Below are positions 1 through 9,244 of a DNA stretch of 64,000 bases, in pieces (within the stretch, counting starts at the first letter, position 1; each line of letters opens with the position of its first letter). The DNA is taken from NCBI RefSeq assembly GCF_022399565.1, contig NZ_JAJTUT010000003.1, forward strand, positions 558,001 through 622,000, read 5' to 3'. The notes beneath the pieces were generated by a model, which was not told the DNA's origin, made no database searches, and saw nothing but the letters and a program-made list of their open reading frames with translations. This DNA comes from Flavobacterium algicola. GTDB taxonomy: Bacteria > Bacteroidota > Bacteroidia > Flavobacteriales > Flavobacteriaceae. The position numbers and the translations under genes were made by a program.

Positions 1-434
1 TAAATCCAATTATGGCAAAGCTTTCTCCTGACATGAAGAGTTTTGACGAATCTGTAAATGAGATCGAAATTCTGGACGAAAACGGGAAACCGCTTTTAGC
101 CGGAGATAACGATCGTCGCTTTTTTGAAGCTTCATGGATGCACAAGTATAATGGCAAATATTATTTCTCTTATTCAACTGGAGATACTCATTTTATCTGC
201 TATGCTACAGGAGATAATCCTTACGGGCCGTTTACGTATCAAGGTCGAATTTTAAATCCAGTTATCGGTTGGACGTCGCACCACTCTATTTGTGAGTTCG
301 AAAATAAATGGTATTTATTCTACCACGATTCGAGTTTGTCTGAAGGAGTTACGCACCTAAGATCGGTAAAAGTAGCTGAAATCACTTATGATGAAAACGG
401 AAAAATACAGACTTTAGATCCGTATTTGGATTAA
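1..434 (+). CDS. Glycoside hydrolase family 43 protein, C-terminal part (cut by window edge)
   Basis: The reading frame is open to the left edge, so the gene begins outside the window and only about the last 143 codons are present. Family 43 enzymes are five-bladed beta-propellers that act on xylan or arabinan side chains. The visible part has the FFEASWMHK segment, where the glutamate matches the usual general acid, then the GKYYFSYSTGD and GWTSHHSICEF blade strands. It is followed on the same strand by a sugar isomerase-like gene and a GH10 xylanase, which supports a xylan role. Exact substrate (xylosidase or arabinofuranosidase) cannot be told from this tail. Confidence 0.85.
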   Translation, partial: NPIMAKLSPDMKSFDESVNEIEILDENGKPLLAGDNDRRFFEASWMHKYNGKYYFSYSTGDTHFICYATGDNPYGPFTYQGRILNPVIGWTSHHSICEFENKWYLFYHDSSLSEGVTHLRSVKVAEITYDENGKIQTLDPYLD

Positions 435-470
435 TAATTCGATGCTGATTTTAGAAAAAAAATGAGTTTT

Positions 471-508
471 AATCTGCTTGATACTTTTCAAGCAGATTAT
501 GTTTTTTA
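471..508 (+). terminator. Rho-independent terminator after the GH43 gene
   Basis: Ten-base perfect stem AATCTGCTTG / CAAGCAGATT (471-480, 489-498) followed by a T-rich run. It separates GH43 from the next gene. Confidence 0.8.
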
Positions 509-653
509 TATAGCAAACAGATCCTAGCTTCAATGGGATTGTTTCCAGAAATCAACCGAGTAGTTATATTTCTGAAAAACGGAATGTAAAACTAGTAAAA
601 CCCAAGTATAGAAAAAACACCACTATTTATTCACCTTGGTAAAAACTAAGAAA

Positions 654-1934
654 ATGAAAACACTTTTGTATACAATCCTATTTGTAAACTCCTTTGTCGG
701 TTTTACTCAAGAAAAATATAGCATTTCTTCTCAAAAAGATAGACTTAGACAATATTCTGGTCAGTGGGTAAGTGCAGTGAATCCTAGCATAGACAGTGTT
801 GCGAAATTTCCAGAAATAAAAATGAGCAGTAGGAATAATTTCAATAATCATTCGCTCACGGTTGATGTTTTACAAAAAAATAGTAGGAACCAATACAACC
901 CAATACTGCATGAAATTATAGGCTATGATACCGTTACCGATACTATTTTTGCTGCAGGTCACAATGCACAAGGCGCATTTTTTACAGGAAAAGGAATCTT
1001 TTCTTCAGAAAATCATTGGACGATGCAAGACAAAGACCTCGATGGGAATAAAACAGTGAAGGTTGATTTTGACTTTCAAAATTATACAGATGTTATCTTA
1101 GAAGGATTTGATACTAATGAAAAAAGTCTATGGAAAACGAGATACATTAAAAACAATCCCAAAGACAAAAATATTGGTATTCAGCTTGTTTCTGTTCACA
1201 AAGAGATGCTCAAAAGTCCAGAACAAACGTTAATTCAGTTGGGTCGAATGGGGTACAGCTATGTAGAGACCTTTGTGTATAAAAATGGTGGTTTTTACGA
1301 TCAAAGTCCAACGCAGTTTAAGGCTATGGTTGAAAAAGCAGGCATGAAATTTTTGGGTTCGATGACATTTTTCGATCCTGAAAACAAAAATGATGATGCC
1401 GCAATAAATGCTTGGTGGAACAAAACGATACAAGACCATAAAGTAGCTGGTGTCGAATATCTTTCTACTTCAAATAGTAAATTAAAAGGCATTAAGACGA
1501 TCAAAGAACTGCAAGATTATTGCAATTACTACAATAAAGTTGGAAAACTCTGCAAGAAGAACGGACTTAAGTTTGTGTATCACAATCATGCCGATGAATT
1601 TTTGAAGGTAGAAGGCGTAACCATTTATGATTATTTTCTTCAAAACACCAATCCTGAGTATGTCTATTTTCAATCTGATTTGTATTGGATGCAGCGGGGA
1701 GGAGTGAATCCTGTCGATTATTTTAAAACCTATCCCAACCGATTTATTAGTTGGCATGTGAAAGATTATAAAGAATTAGGCGAAAGTGGAAAAATAGATT
1801 TCAAGGATATTTTTAATTATAAAGAAAAAGCAGGAGTGCAATACATCTTGTCTGAAGTAGAAGATTATAACTTTCCGCCTTTGTATAGTGTTGGTTTGGC
1901 ATGGGAATATATTTATTATGAACTATTAAAATAG
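654..1934 (+). CDS. Secreted sugar phosphate isomerase/epimerase-like TIM-barrel protein
   Basis: About 426 aa. The ATG at 654 gives a clean signal peptide (MKTLLYTILFVNSFVGFTQ); a TTG-started extension from 636 is less likely. Residues ~20-160 form a separate beta-rich domain of unknown family. From ~170 the sequence matches xylose-isomerase/AP-endonuclease-2 TIM barrels: GIQLVSVHKEM, then metal or substrate ligands in YHNHADEF, QSDLYW, WHVKDYK and LSEVEDY. The enzyme would isomerise or epimerise a sugar in the periplasm. It sits between glycoside hydrolase genes, so a hemicellulose-derived sugar is the likely substrate; this is inference. Confidence 0.75.
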   Translation: MKTLLYTILFVNSFVGFTQEKYSISSQKDRLRQYSGQWVSAVNPSIDSVAKFPEIKMSSRNNFNNHSLTVDVLQKNSRNQYNPILHEIIGYDTVTDTIFAAGHNAQGAFFTGKGIFSSENHWTMQDKDLDGNKTVKVDFDFQNYTDVILEGFDTNEKSLWKTRYIKNNPKDKNIGIQLVSVHKEMLKSPEQTLIQLGRMGYSYVETFVYKNGGFYDQSPTQFKAMVEKAGMKFLGSMTFFDPENKNDDAAINAWWNKTIQDHKVAGVEYLSTSNSKLKGIKTIKELQDYCNYYNKVGKLCKKNGLKFVYHNHADEFLKVEGVTIYDYFLQNTNPEYVYFQSDLYWMQRGGVNPVDYFKTYPNRFISWHVKDYKELGESGKIDFKDIFNYKEKAGVQYILSEVEDYNFPPLYSVGLAWEYIYYELLK

Positions 1935-2011
1935 ACTACTATGGATTGGAAGTCTGCTGTGTGAAAACTTTGATGGCAGCTTTGCTAACTGTTTTTTTTA
2001 CCACAGACTTA

Positions 2012-2086
2012 CACAGATTAAAAAGTTAGATAGAATTAAAAATAGCAGCACAGATTAATCTTTTTAATCTGTGGCTGATTTTTTTT
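2012..2086 (+). terminator. Long inverted repeat with T-run, probable terminator
   Basis: Perfect 14-base arms CACAGATTAAAAAG / CTTTTTAATCTGTG (2012-2025, 2060-2073) with a 34-base loop, then a run of eight T. The ACAGATTAAAAAG core resembles intergenic sequence I associate with Flavobacterium genomes, so this may be a dispersed repeat that also terminates transcription. Confidence 0.6.
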
Positions 2087-2153
2087 AGAAGCTAAAGCGA
2101 AAAAAAAAAAGCAGGTCGTGTTATCGATACCTGTAACCAATAAACGTTTAATT

Positions 2154-2906
2154 ATGAAATCTTTTAGAATGAAATATCTCTTATTAACTATATGTATCCT
2201 TACCATGATTAAAACAAATGCACAAGATCAGTTTCGTGTTTTATTGTTTACCCAACACGATACTTGGCATTACAACAGCATCCCAGTTGCTGTTGAAGCT
2301 TTTAAAGAAATGGCTGCAGAAAATCAGTTTCAATTTGATTGGACACAAAGGCCAGATGATCTAATAGCGAAATTACCAGACTACGATGTCGTGATTTTCA
2401 TGAACGCCAATGCCAATTTTTTGACACCGAAACACATGGATGCTTTAAAAGCATTTATGAAACGAGGCGGAGGCTTTGTGGGCATACACGGAACAGCAGA
2501 TGGCGAAAACGATAATGCTTGGTTTGATGGTCTCGTGGGAGCGAAGTTTGTGAATCATCCAAAATTGCAAGCAGCTATCGTAAAAGTAGCCAATAATGAT
2601 TTTCCCGCAACCTGGCACCTATCCAATAAATGGCTTCGTTCTGATGAGTGGTATAATTTTAAAAACATGAATGTAGATAAATTACATATTCTATTGACTG
2701 TTGATGAAACCTCTTATGATTTTACTGCGGGTTATGATGCAATCCCGTTAAAAGGTATGGGCAAGGCACATCCTATTTCATGGTATCAAGAGTACGAAGG
2801 CGGAAGATCGTTTTACACGGCTTTGGGGCACAAACCAGAATCATTTAAAGATAAAAACTTCTTAAACCACATTTTTGGAGCCATTTATTGGGCTAAAGGC
2901 AATTAA
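2154..2906 (+). CDS. Secreted ThuA-domain protein
   Basis: About 250 aa from the ATG at 2154 (a second in-frame ATG at 2169 gives the tighter signal peptide MKYLLLTICILTMIKTNAQ). The rest is one ThuA / trehalose-utilisation domain with a class I glutamine-amidotransferase-like fold: VLLFTQHDTWHYNSI at the first strand, DYDVVIFMNANANF, GGGFVGIHGTAD and the SWYQEYEGGRSFYTALGH end. ThuA proteins are common in Bacteroidota polysaccharide clusters, but their reaction is poorly known. Same strand and close spacing to the next gene suggest co-transcription. Confidence 0.85.
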   Translation: MKSFRMKYLLLTICILTMIKTNAQDQFRVLLFTQHDTWHYNSIPVAVEAFKEMAAENQFQFDWTQRPDDLIAKLPDYDVVIFMNANANFLTPKHMDALKAFMKRGGGFVGIHGTADGENDNAWFDGLVGAKFVNHPKLQAAIVKVANNDFPATWHLSNKWLRSDEWYNFKNMNVDKLHILLTVDETSYDFTAGYDAIPLKGMGKAHPISWYQEYEGGRSFYTALGHKPESFKDKNFLNHIFGAIYWAKGN

Positions 2907-2935
2907 AAATAAAAGATAAAACCAACGAATGCTAT

Positions 2936-3874
2936 ATGAAAAGGAAATCAAAAAAACAGACTTCGAACCATTGTTTGAATGTAATTAGCATCAGTTTGCT
3001 AATGATAGTAACTGTATCTTGCCAAGCTCAGAAACCCCATACCAAAGCGATAATTGCTGATGGCGCCCAACTTATTTTAGTTGCGGACGGTTTCGAATTT
3101 ACCGAAGGTCCTGCCGCAGACAAAAAGGGCAATGTCTATTTTACAGACCAGCCCAATGATCGTATCCTAAAATGGAATGCTGTTGACAATACCGTTTCCG
3201 ATTTTATGAAACCATCAGGTCGTTCCAACGGACTTTATTTTGACAACCAAGGAAATTTACTGGCTGCTGCCGATGAAAAAAATGAAATATGGAGCATTGA
3301 TGTAGATAAAAAAGTCAGCGTACTTGTTACTGATTTCGATAGGAAAAAATTCAATGGTCCCAATGATCTTTGGGTAGATGCCAAAGGAGGGATTTATTTT
3401 ACAGATCCTTATTACCAACGTCCTTGGTGGAAACATCAAGAGCCTCAGCAAAAATCAAAAAGAGTGTATTATCTAGCTCAAAACACAAAAAAACCAATAA
3501 TTGTAGCTGATGATAACTTTGACCAACCGAATGGAATTATTGGTACACCTAATGGTGATACGTTGTATGTAGCCGATCAAGCAGGCAATAAAACCTACTC
3601 CTATACCATCCAAAAAGATGGAACGCTTTCAAATAAAAAATTATTTGCAAATCTAGGCTCGGATGGGATGACAATAGACCACGTAGGTAATGTGTACCTC
3701 ACCGGAAAAGGTGTTACTGTTTTCAATAAAAAAGGGGAGCGAATAGAACATATTGCCGTGCCTGAAGACTGGACTGCCAATGTCACTTTTGGTGGATCAA
3801 ATCAAAAAACACTTTTTATCACTGCTATGGATTCCGTGTATATCATTGAGATGGCGGTACATGGAGTGCGATAA
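2936..3874 (+). CDS. SMP-30/gluconolactonase/LRE-family lipoprotein
   Basis: 312 aa. A basic N-terminus leads into a hydrophobic stretch ending in a lipobox (TVSCQ, Cys 29), so it is probably a lipoprotein. The body is a six-bladed propeller of the SMP-30/gluconolactonase type: FTEGPAADKKGNVYFTD, the metal-site region NGPNDLWVDAKGGIYFTDP and QPNGIIGTPNGDTLYVAD. Family members hydrolyse sugar lactones. With GH10 and GH43 neighbours it may open lactones from oxidised pentoses. It starts 29 bases after the ThuA gene and is probably in the same operon. Confidence 0.85.
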   Translation: MKRKSKKQTSNHCLNVISISLLMIVTVSCQAQKPHTKAIIADGAQLILVADGFEFTEGPAADKKGNVYFTDQPNDRILKWNAVDNTVSDFMKPSGRSNGLYFDNQGNLLAAADEKNEIWSIDVDKKVSVLVTDFDRKKFNGPNDLWVDAKGGIYFTDPYYQRPWWKHQEPQQKSKRVYYLAQNTKKPIIVADDNFDQPNGIIGTPNGDTLYVADQAGNKTYSYTIQKDGTLSNKKLFANLGSDGMTIDHVGNVYLTGKGVTVFNKKGERIEHIAVPEDWTANVTFGGSNQKTLFITAMDSVYIIEMAVHGVR

Positions 3875-3903
3875 GTATAAGTACTATTTAATGACGTTTT
3901 CTT

Positions 3904-3929
3904 TGTCAGGCTGAGCTTGTCGAAGCCCC
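3904..3929. repeat. Short dispersed-repeat-like element (GTCAGGCTGAGC core)
   Basis: The segment GTCAGGCTGAGCTTGTCGAA followed by GCCC has GGCT/AGCC arms and resembles a small intergenic repeat I recognise from many Bacteroidota genomes. It lies between the SMP-30 and GH10 genes. Only one full copy is seen here. Confidence 0.45.
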
Positions 3930-4001
3930 GTTTTAATAATTATACCCTATTTGTCATTACAATGGGTTGGAATACATTTTTCTATTAATAAATAAAAAAC
4001 T

Positions 4002-5198
4002 ATGCAAAAACCAAATTTCACCCTAATTAAAACAGCCACAATCGTTTGTGTTGTATCACTATCATTTACAGCTTGTACTGCTCAAAAAGTGAAAACTAAT
4101 GCTGTTGCGAAAACAGTAGCAACCTCTGAAAACACGACATTAAGAGACGCCTTTAAAAACTACTTTTTATTAGGTAGTGCCATAAATGACGACATCGTTT
4201 CGGGTAAGGATAGCGCTTCCAATACCATTATAAGAAAGGAATTCAATACCGTTACTCCCGAAAATTGTATGAAAGCGGAAGTAGTATGTCCGTCACCAGG
4301 AGTTTATGATTTTAAATTGGCTGATGCCTATGTTGCTTTTGCTCAAGCAAACAAGATGTTCGTTATGGGGCACACATTAATATGGCACAATCAAACGCCT
4401 GCATGGTTTTTTACGAACGATAAAGGCGCTCCTAATTCGCCAGAAGAACAAAAAGAGCGCTTGCGCACCCACATCAAAGCGGTTGCTGGTCGCTATGCCG
4501 GAAAAGTACAAGCATGGGACGTAGTCAATGAGGTTATAGATGATAATGGTACCTACAGGCCTACAGTATGGGTAAACAGCATTGGCGATGGCGATGAAAT
4601 GGTTCGACTAGCTTTCAAATACGCTAGTGAATATGCACCTAACACCGAATTGTATTATAATGATTTCAATGCTTGGCGTCCTGAAAAAAGAGACGGAATA
4701 GTGCGTATGATCAAGATGCTTCAAGATGCTGGAATCAGAATAGACGGTGTAGGGATTCAAGCGCATTGGGGATTAAATTTCCCTAAAACGGAATACATTC
4801 AACAAGCGATCGATGCCTATGCAGCATTAGGAATTAAAGTGATGATTACCGAATTGGATGTTGATGTATTGCCAATTACTAAGGAAGGGCAAATAACAGG
4901 TAAAAGCATGATGGAACCTCTGTATCAATTGGAAGAGTTTGAAACCTTTTTAGATCCTTACAAAAATGGTTTGCCTCAAACTGTTGAACAAGAACTAGCG
5001 AATCGTTACAAAGAATTATTTGGAATTTTTGTAAAGAACAAAGATAAAATAAGCAGAGTCACTCTATGGGGATTGCACGATGGTATGTCTTGGAAAAATG
5101 ACTACCCAATTCCAAATAGAACGAATTATCCTCTTTTGTATAATAGAAATTTCGAACCTAAATTGGCGAGACAAGCAATTTTGGAAACTGTGAAGTAA
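4002..5198 (+). CDS. Endo-1,4-beta-xylanase, GH10, lipoprotein
   Basis: 398 aa. Lipobox FTACT near residue 25 implies anchoring as a lipoprotein. The GH10 domain fills the rest: NYFLLGSAIN, NCMKAEVVCPSPGVYDF, MGHTLIWHNQTPAWFF, the acid/base glutamate in WDVVNEVIDD (Glu 177), and the nucleophile in MITELDVDV (Glu 284). Both catalytic glutamates are present and length is normal, so it should be active. It cleaves internal beta-1,4-xylosidic bonds in xylan and fits the preceding GH43 and sugar-processing genes. Confidence 0.95.
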   Translation: MQKPNFTLIKTATIVCVVSLSFTACTAQKVKTNAVAKTVATSENTTLRDAFKNYFLLGSAINDDIVSGKDSASNTIIRKEFNTVTPENCMKAEVVCPSPGVYDFKLADAYVAFAQANKMFVMGHTLIWHNQTPAWFFTNDKGAPNSPEEQKERLRTHIKAVAGRYAGKVQAWDVVNEVIDDNGTYRPTVWVNSIGDGDEMVRLAFKYASEYAPNTELYYNDFNAWRPEKRDGIVRMIKMLQDAGIRIDGVGIQAHWGLNFPKTEYIQQAIDAYAALGIKVMITELDVDVLPITKEGQITGKSMMEPLYQLEEFETFLDPYKNGLPQTVEQELANRYKELFGIFVKNKDKISRVTLWGLHDGMSWKNDYPIPNRTNYPLLYNRNFEPKLARQAILETVK

Positions 5199-5300
5199 AA
5201 TTTAATTTTTGGTGTGGACTTTTATGAAACTTTCTAGTCTCGTACTATTGGTTGAATTAATGATGAAATAGGTTGCAGTTTTGTAATTGTAACTAAAATA

Positions 5301-5336
5301 AATAACCTCAAAAACCTTTGTGTTTTTGAGGTTATT
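5301..5336 (+). terminator. Strong terminator hairpin after xylanase gene
   Basis: AATAACCTCAAAAAC / GTTTTTGAGGTTATT form a 15-bp perfect stem with a six-base loop. It ends the xylan cluster just before the accessory insert. Confidence 0.8.
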
Positions 5337-5873
5337 TGCGTTTGAATCAGTGGAGAAAAAAGTGTTCATACTAACGACGTTAAAAAGTACTGATTGCGGT
5401 TTTTGGACTATGAAATTGAATAAATTATGCCTTTTACGGTTTCCCGTAATCTGTATGAATTTATTTTCAATATCTTAGCGAGGAATATAATCTTACAGAA
5501 ACCATAACATCAATAATGGTAAAAGTGGCTTTCATAAGATAAACCAACCTTAAAGGATTTAGAATTATGTATTATTACAAGATTTTGAATATAAATTTCA
5601 GCGTCTGAACGAAATTTGTTATTACAGATTGAAAATCTGAAAAAATGAAGGAGTTGCTGTTGGTAAAAATGACGAAAGTTTAATAAATGAGTTTTAGAAT
5701 AATACAACTATAAAAGTGTGATACGAATATTATATTTAACAGAATTTCATATAAATAATAGAACTTTTAGAAGATTGGAATGGTTTTTTATTATCTGAAG
5801 CTAAAAATATAATCCTTTCCAAAATATCAAAAATAGAAAATAAAAAGCGTTAATTTAATTAATATTAGAAGTT
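5337..5873. other. Gene-free A+T-rich stretch, possible decayed coding remnant
   Basis: No intact gene. Around 5510-5853 the + strand can be read as short peptide-like runs broken by stops, for example EYKFQRLNEICYYRLKI and EDWNGFLLSEAKNIILSKI. These look like the tail of a lost gene upstream of the defence module, but no family is recognisable. The rest holds nothing I can support. Confidence 0.3.
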
Positions 5874-7094
5874 ATGTGTGAGCTGAAAATAAAGTTCTTT
5901 CAAGGGCAGTCAAATTTACTTTCTGAAGTTACAAACAACAATGAAGATGTTGAAAATAAATCTATTGACATTATAAAGAATAAAATAAGTGAATTGTTTA
6001 ATATGAAAAATATTCACTTTCTATTTGGATCAGGAACAAGTGCAACAGCAATACCAACAATGGCTGAACTATATGATAAAGTGGAAACACATATTAATAG
6101 TTTAGCATTACCTCTTAACAAATTTATAAAGGAAGAATTCATTAAGATTACAAAGCGAGTGAATGATAAAAATCTCGAAGATGTTTTAGGAATTCTGTAT
6201 TCTCATAGAGTATACTTAAATGATGGTGACATAAAAAACAGCGCTTTTATAGTTTGCGAATCATTAATAGATATTATTGAAACAATCATTTTTGATAATA
6301 TTAATATTGACTTTGACGATGCTACAAACAAAGATAATATTGAAAATTACCAGCGTTTTTATAGAAAAACAGCATTAAGAAATAAAGATTTGTCTCGAAT
6401 AAACGTATTTACAACTAACAATGATTTATTTAATGAAACAGCTTTAGATAGTTTAAATATTCATTATATAAATGGATTTAATGGAGGTCTAAATAGATAT
6501 TTTAATCCGGCATTATTTAACTACACATTTTCAAAAAGAATGGATACAAGTATCGATAAGTTTGAACCCGTCGAGAATATGGTTCATCTGTATAAAATTC
6601 ATGGCTCTATTAATTGGATTGAAGACAAAAAAAACGCAAATACTTTTTTTAAAATTAAGGAGATATTTAACCCGACAAAAACAAATAATAACGTATTGGT
6701 TTATCCTGCACCTACTAAACAAAACAAAAGTCTAGGCAGTCCATACGTAGAAATGTTTAGGGAGTTTCAACGTAAACTTTTAGAACCTTTAAGCGTTTTA
6801 TTTGTGGTTGGTTATAGTTTTAGTGATGAACATGTTAATAATATAATATATCAAGCATTGGCCACTAACTCTACAATGAACCTTGTTATTATTAATGATG
6901 TTTCAGATAGAGATATTTCTAAAATTGAAGATGATCGAATTTTTAAAATTTGGGGTGAAAATTTGGCTGGTAATAAAATTCATTATTTCGATTATGTTGT
7001 TGAAAATCTTTTACCAAATGTAAATGCATTCAAGTCTGAAAATAGTAGTTTAAATGAATTTGTTAAGTTCTACAACGAAAACCTTGATAAATGA
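5874..7094 (+). CDS. SIR2-family protein of a SIR2-HerA antiphage module
   Basis: 406 aa. A SIR2-type Rossmann domain is visible: nucleotide-binding GSGTS (52-56), FTTNND (TTNND at 180-184, where canonical sirtuins have TNxD), the YKIHGSINW motif with the expected catalytic His at 243, and VVGYSFSDEHVNNII. In defence systems these domains hydrolyse NAD+ rather than deacetylate proteins. The stop overlaps the start of the HerA gene by ATGA, so the two are translationally coupled. SIR2-HerA pairs are known antiphage systems in which HerA assembles the SIR2 NADase; that role here is inferred from family and context. Strongly A+T-rich codon use suggests acquisition by transfer. Confidence 0.88.
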   Translation: MCELKIKFFQGQSNLLSEVTNNNEDVENKSIDIIKNKISELFNMKNIHFLFGSGTSATAIPTMAELYDKVETHINSLALPLNKFIKEEFIKITKRVNDKNLEDVLGILYSHRVYLNDGDIKNSAFIVCESLIDIIETIIFDNINIDFDDATNKDNIENYQRFYRKTALRNKDLSRINVFTTNNDLFNETALDSLNIHYINGFNGGLNRYFNPALFNYTFSKRMDTSIDKFEPVENMVHLYKIHGSINWIEDKKNANTFFKIKEIFNPTKTNNNVLVYPAPTKQNKSLGSPYVEMFREFQRKLLEPLSVLFVVGYSFSDEHVNNIIYQALATNSTMNLVIINDVSDRDISKIEDDRIFKIWGENLAGNKIHYFDYVVENLLPNVNAFKSENSSLNEFVKFYNENLDK

Positions 7095-9004
7095 AAATAG
7101 GAAAAATAATATCCGTTGAATATGACAAGTTCAGAGTTAAACTTTTTCATACTACAAAAACGTCTACTGTGAGTTTAGAAGGGCAAGTGTATTATTTTGG
7201 TAATATTGGTAGTTATTTAAAAACTCACAACCCAACTGGAGAGGCAATTATATGTGAAGTAGTAGCAGTTTTAGATCATAGTACAGAGAGTGTACTATTT
7301 TCAACTTATAATTTAGATAGTTCAAGGGAATTAATAATTAAGCCTGTTGGAACCCTAGCGAAAAATAATCGTTTCAATATGGGAATTGGTATATTTCCTT
7401 CAATTTATAGCGATGTTAATATTGTAACAATAAATGATATTAAAGCAATACTTTCAAGTCATAAAGCCCTTAATGGAGATGCGGTACCTGGAATACATGA
7501 AGAAATTGAGCTAGGTTTAAGCAAGAATATGATTAATTATAAAATTAACCTAAATATCGATAAACTTTTCAATATACATACTGCCATATTAGGCAATAGT
7601 GGAAGTGGTAAATCCAATACAATTGCTCATATTTTACAAGAAGTATTTAGAAAAGCAGAAAATGAAGCTTTAGGTGCTAAAATTATTCTATTTGATGTTA
7701 ATGGTGAATATGTAAAGGCGTTTGAGAAATCATTAACAGAAAAAATAAAAACTAAGTTTTATAAGCCTAATACATCTGTAGAACCATATTCAACTTTTTA
7801 TTTACCATATTATTTAATGAACTTAGATGAATGGTTGGGTTTTCTTTTAGCATCTGATAGGACTCAAAAACCTTTTTGGGATAAAGTTTTACAAGAATGT
7901 TTTAAATTTTACAAAATATTTAATGCCGATCAAGTACGAGAAGCTAGGTCTGAATTTGTGAATTATTTCAAATGGAAGTTTAGATATATTCTAGCAAATA
8001 TTATTTCACAAGTAGATAGCGACACCGCTAAAATTACCGCAGCGAAAGGGATAATAATTAAATGTAAAGAAATAAACTCCGAATATAATTATGAAGAGTT
8101 AAGAAATTTCCTAGAGCAGTTGGACTCTAAATGTACAATTAGTTTTGGAGATAATAGGAGTGCTTTATCTGAATATTTAACTACAATTGAAGTTGATGAA
8201 GCGCAGGCAATAAATACTGATAGTGAAAGATTAAGACCTGGTGAATTTTTTGATTATAAATTTTTAAAAACCGCAGTTGATATAGTTTTATTGGATGAAG
8301 AAGCTAAGGGTAATTCTAGAATAAGAGAATTTACATCTACTATGTTGAGTCGTTTGGATTACTTTCTTACAAATCCAGACTGTAATTTCATGAGATACAC
8401 AGATGTTAAATATACAAATACAGTTGATTATCTTGAAAAGGTTTTAGGTGTCAGTGAAAATTTAGAAACCCAATTAATTATTATCGATTCAAGCGAAGTT
8501 GGTACTGACTCACTTGAATTGATGACAAGTGTAATTAGTCGAATGATCTTTGACAATCGAAAATTTAAAATAGGGGATGAAAGAAGAAAAAATCCCGTTC
8601 ATTTAGTATTAGATGAGGCTCACAGATATATAAAAAAAGATACTGACTATATTTTAAAAGAGAATATATTTGAAAGGATCGCAAGAGAGGGGAGAAAGTA
8701 TTCTTTATTTTTGTTACTTTCTTCTCAACGACCATCTGAACTTTCTCCGACAGTTTTATCACAATGTGGTAATTATATAATACACAGAATTCAGAATGAA
8801 ATAGATATGAAATTTATATATTCGGTTTTACCATACTTCTCAGATGACTACACAATAAAAATAAAACAACAAATTCCAGGGGAAGCCCTTGTCTTTGGTA
8901 ATTGTGTTCCTATGCCATTACATGTCAAGATCAATGAAGCTAAGCCTGCTCCAAATTCAGAAAATTGTAATATAAGCGAAGAATGGTTTAAAAATAGAGC
9001 TTAA
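7091..9004 (+). CDS. HerA-family (DUF87) ATPase of the SIR2-HerA module
   Basis: 637 aa. Residues 1-~95 form the N-terminal beta-barrel (HAS-barrel) of HerA proteins. The ATPase core has Walker A GNSGSGKS at 168-175 and Walker B VHLVLDEAHRYI with Asp 508/Glu 509, followed by EGRKYSLFLLLSSQRPSEL (sensor region). HerA ATPases form hexamers; in this pairing HerA serves as scaffold and motor for the SIR2 partner. It starts inside the SIR2 stop codon. No nuclease such as NurA follows; the next 1.3 kb is the tandem repeat array, so the module seems to be only two genes. Confidence 0.9.
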   Translation: MKIGKIISVEYDKFRVKLFHTTKTSTVSLEGQVYYFGNIGSYLKTHNPTGEAIICEVVAVLDHSTESVLFSTYNLDSSRELIIKPVGTLAKNNRFNMGIGIFPSIYSDVNIVTINDIKAILSSHKALNGDAVPGIHEEIELGLSKNMINYKINLNIDKLFNIHTAILGNSGSGKSNTIAHILQEVFRKAENEALGAKIILFDVNGEYVKAFEKSLTEKIKTKFYKPNTSVEPYSTFYLPYYLMNLDEWLGFLLASDRTQKPFWDKVLQECFKFYKIFNADQVREARSEFVNYFKWKFRYILANIISQVDSDTAKITAAKGIIIKCKEINSEYNYEELRNFLEQLDSKCTISFGDNRSALSEYLTTIEVDEAQAINTDSERLRPGEFFDYKFLKTAVDIVLLDEEAKGNSRIREFTSTMLSRLDYFLTNPDCNFMRYTDVKYTNTVDYLEKVLGVSENLETQLIIIDSSEVGTDSLELMTSVISRMIFDNRKFKIGDERRKNPVHLVLDEAHRYIKKDTDYILKENIFERIAREGRKYSLFLLLSSQRPSELSPTVLSQCGNYIIHRIQNEIDMKFIYSVLPYFSDDYTIKIKQQIPGEALVFGNCVPMPLHVKINEAKPAPNSENCNISEEWFKNRA

Positions 9005-9244
9005 ACATAATATTATATAACGAGTTGTTAGACTGCATATTTAAAATACATTTATTTTCTCACAAATACTCACTAAATTTGTGACAAAATACAAAGTGAA
9101 GAACATTTTAATACCCTCGTAATCAGGTAGTTTAGATATTTTAAAATCTTCTAAGAGTAAAATATTTTTCGCAGATGATTTTGTGAAATTCGGCTCCGCG
9201 CTACAGCACGAATCCCCTGCTGGCTTCAGCGTATAAGTAATACA
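9005..9244. other. Lead-in to the repeat array, possible degenerate first copy
   Basis: Parts near 9115-9180 (TCGTAATCA..., GAGTAAAATATTTTTCGCAGATGA) align loosely with the second half of the 257-bp unit, as if an older copy had decayed. No credible gene: a reverse ORF here simply reads through repeat sequence. Confidence 0.3.

Noticed and set aside
1482..1757. Antisense frame of 91 codons inside the sugar isomerase gene
   Set aside because: Shadow of a clearly coding gene.
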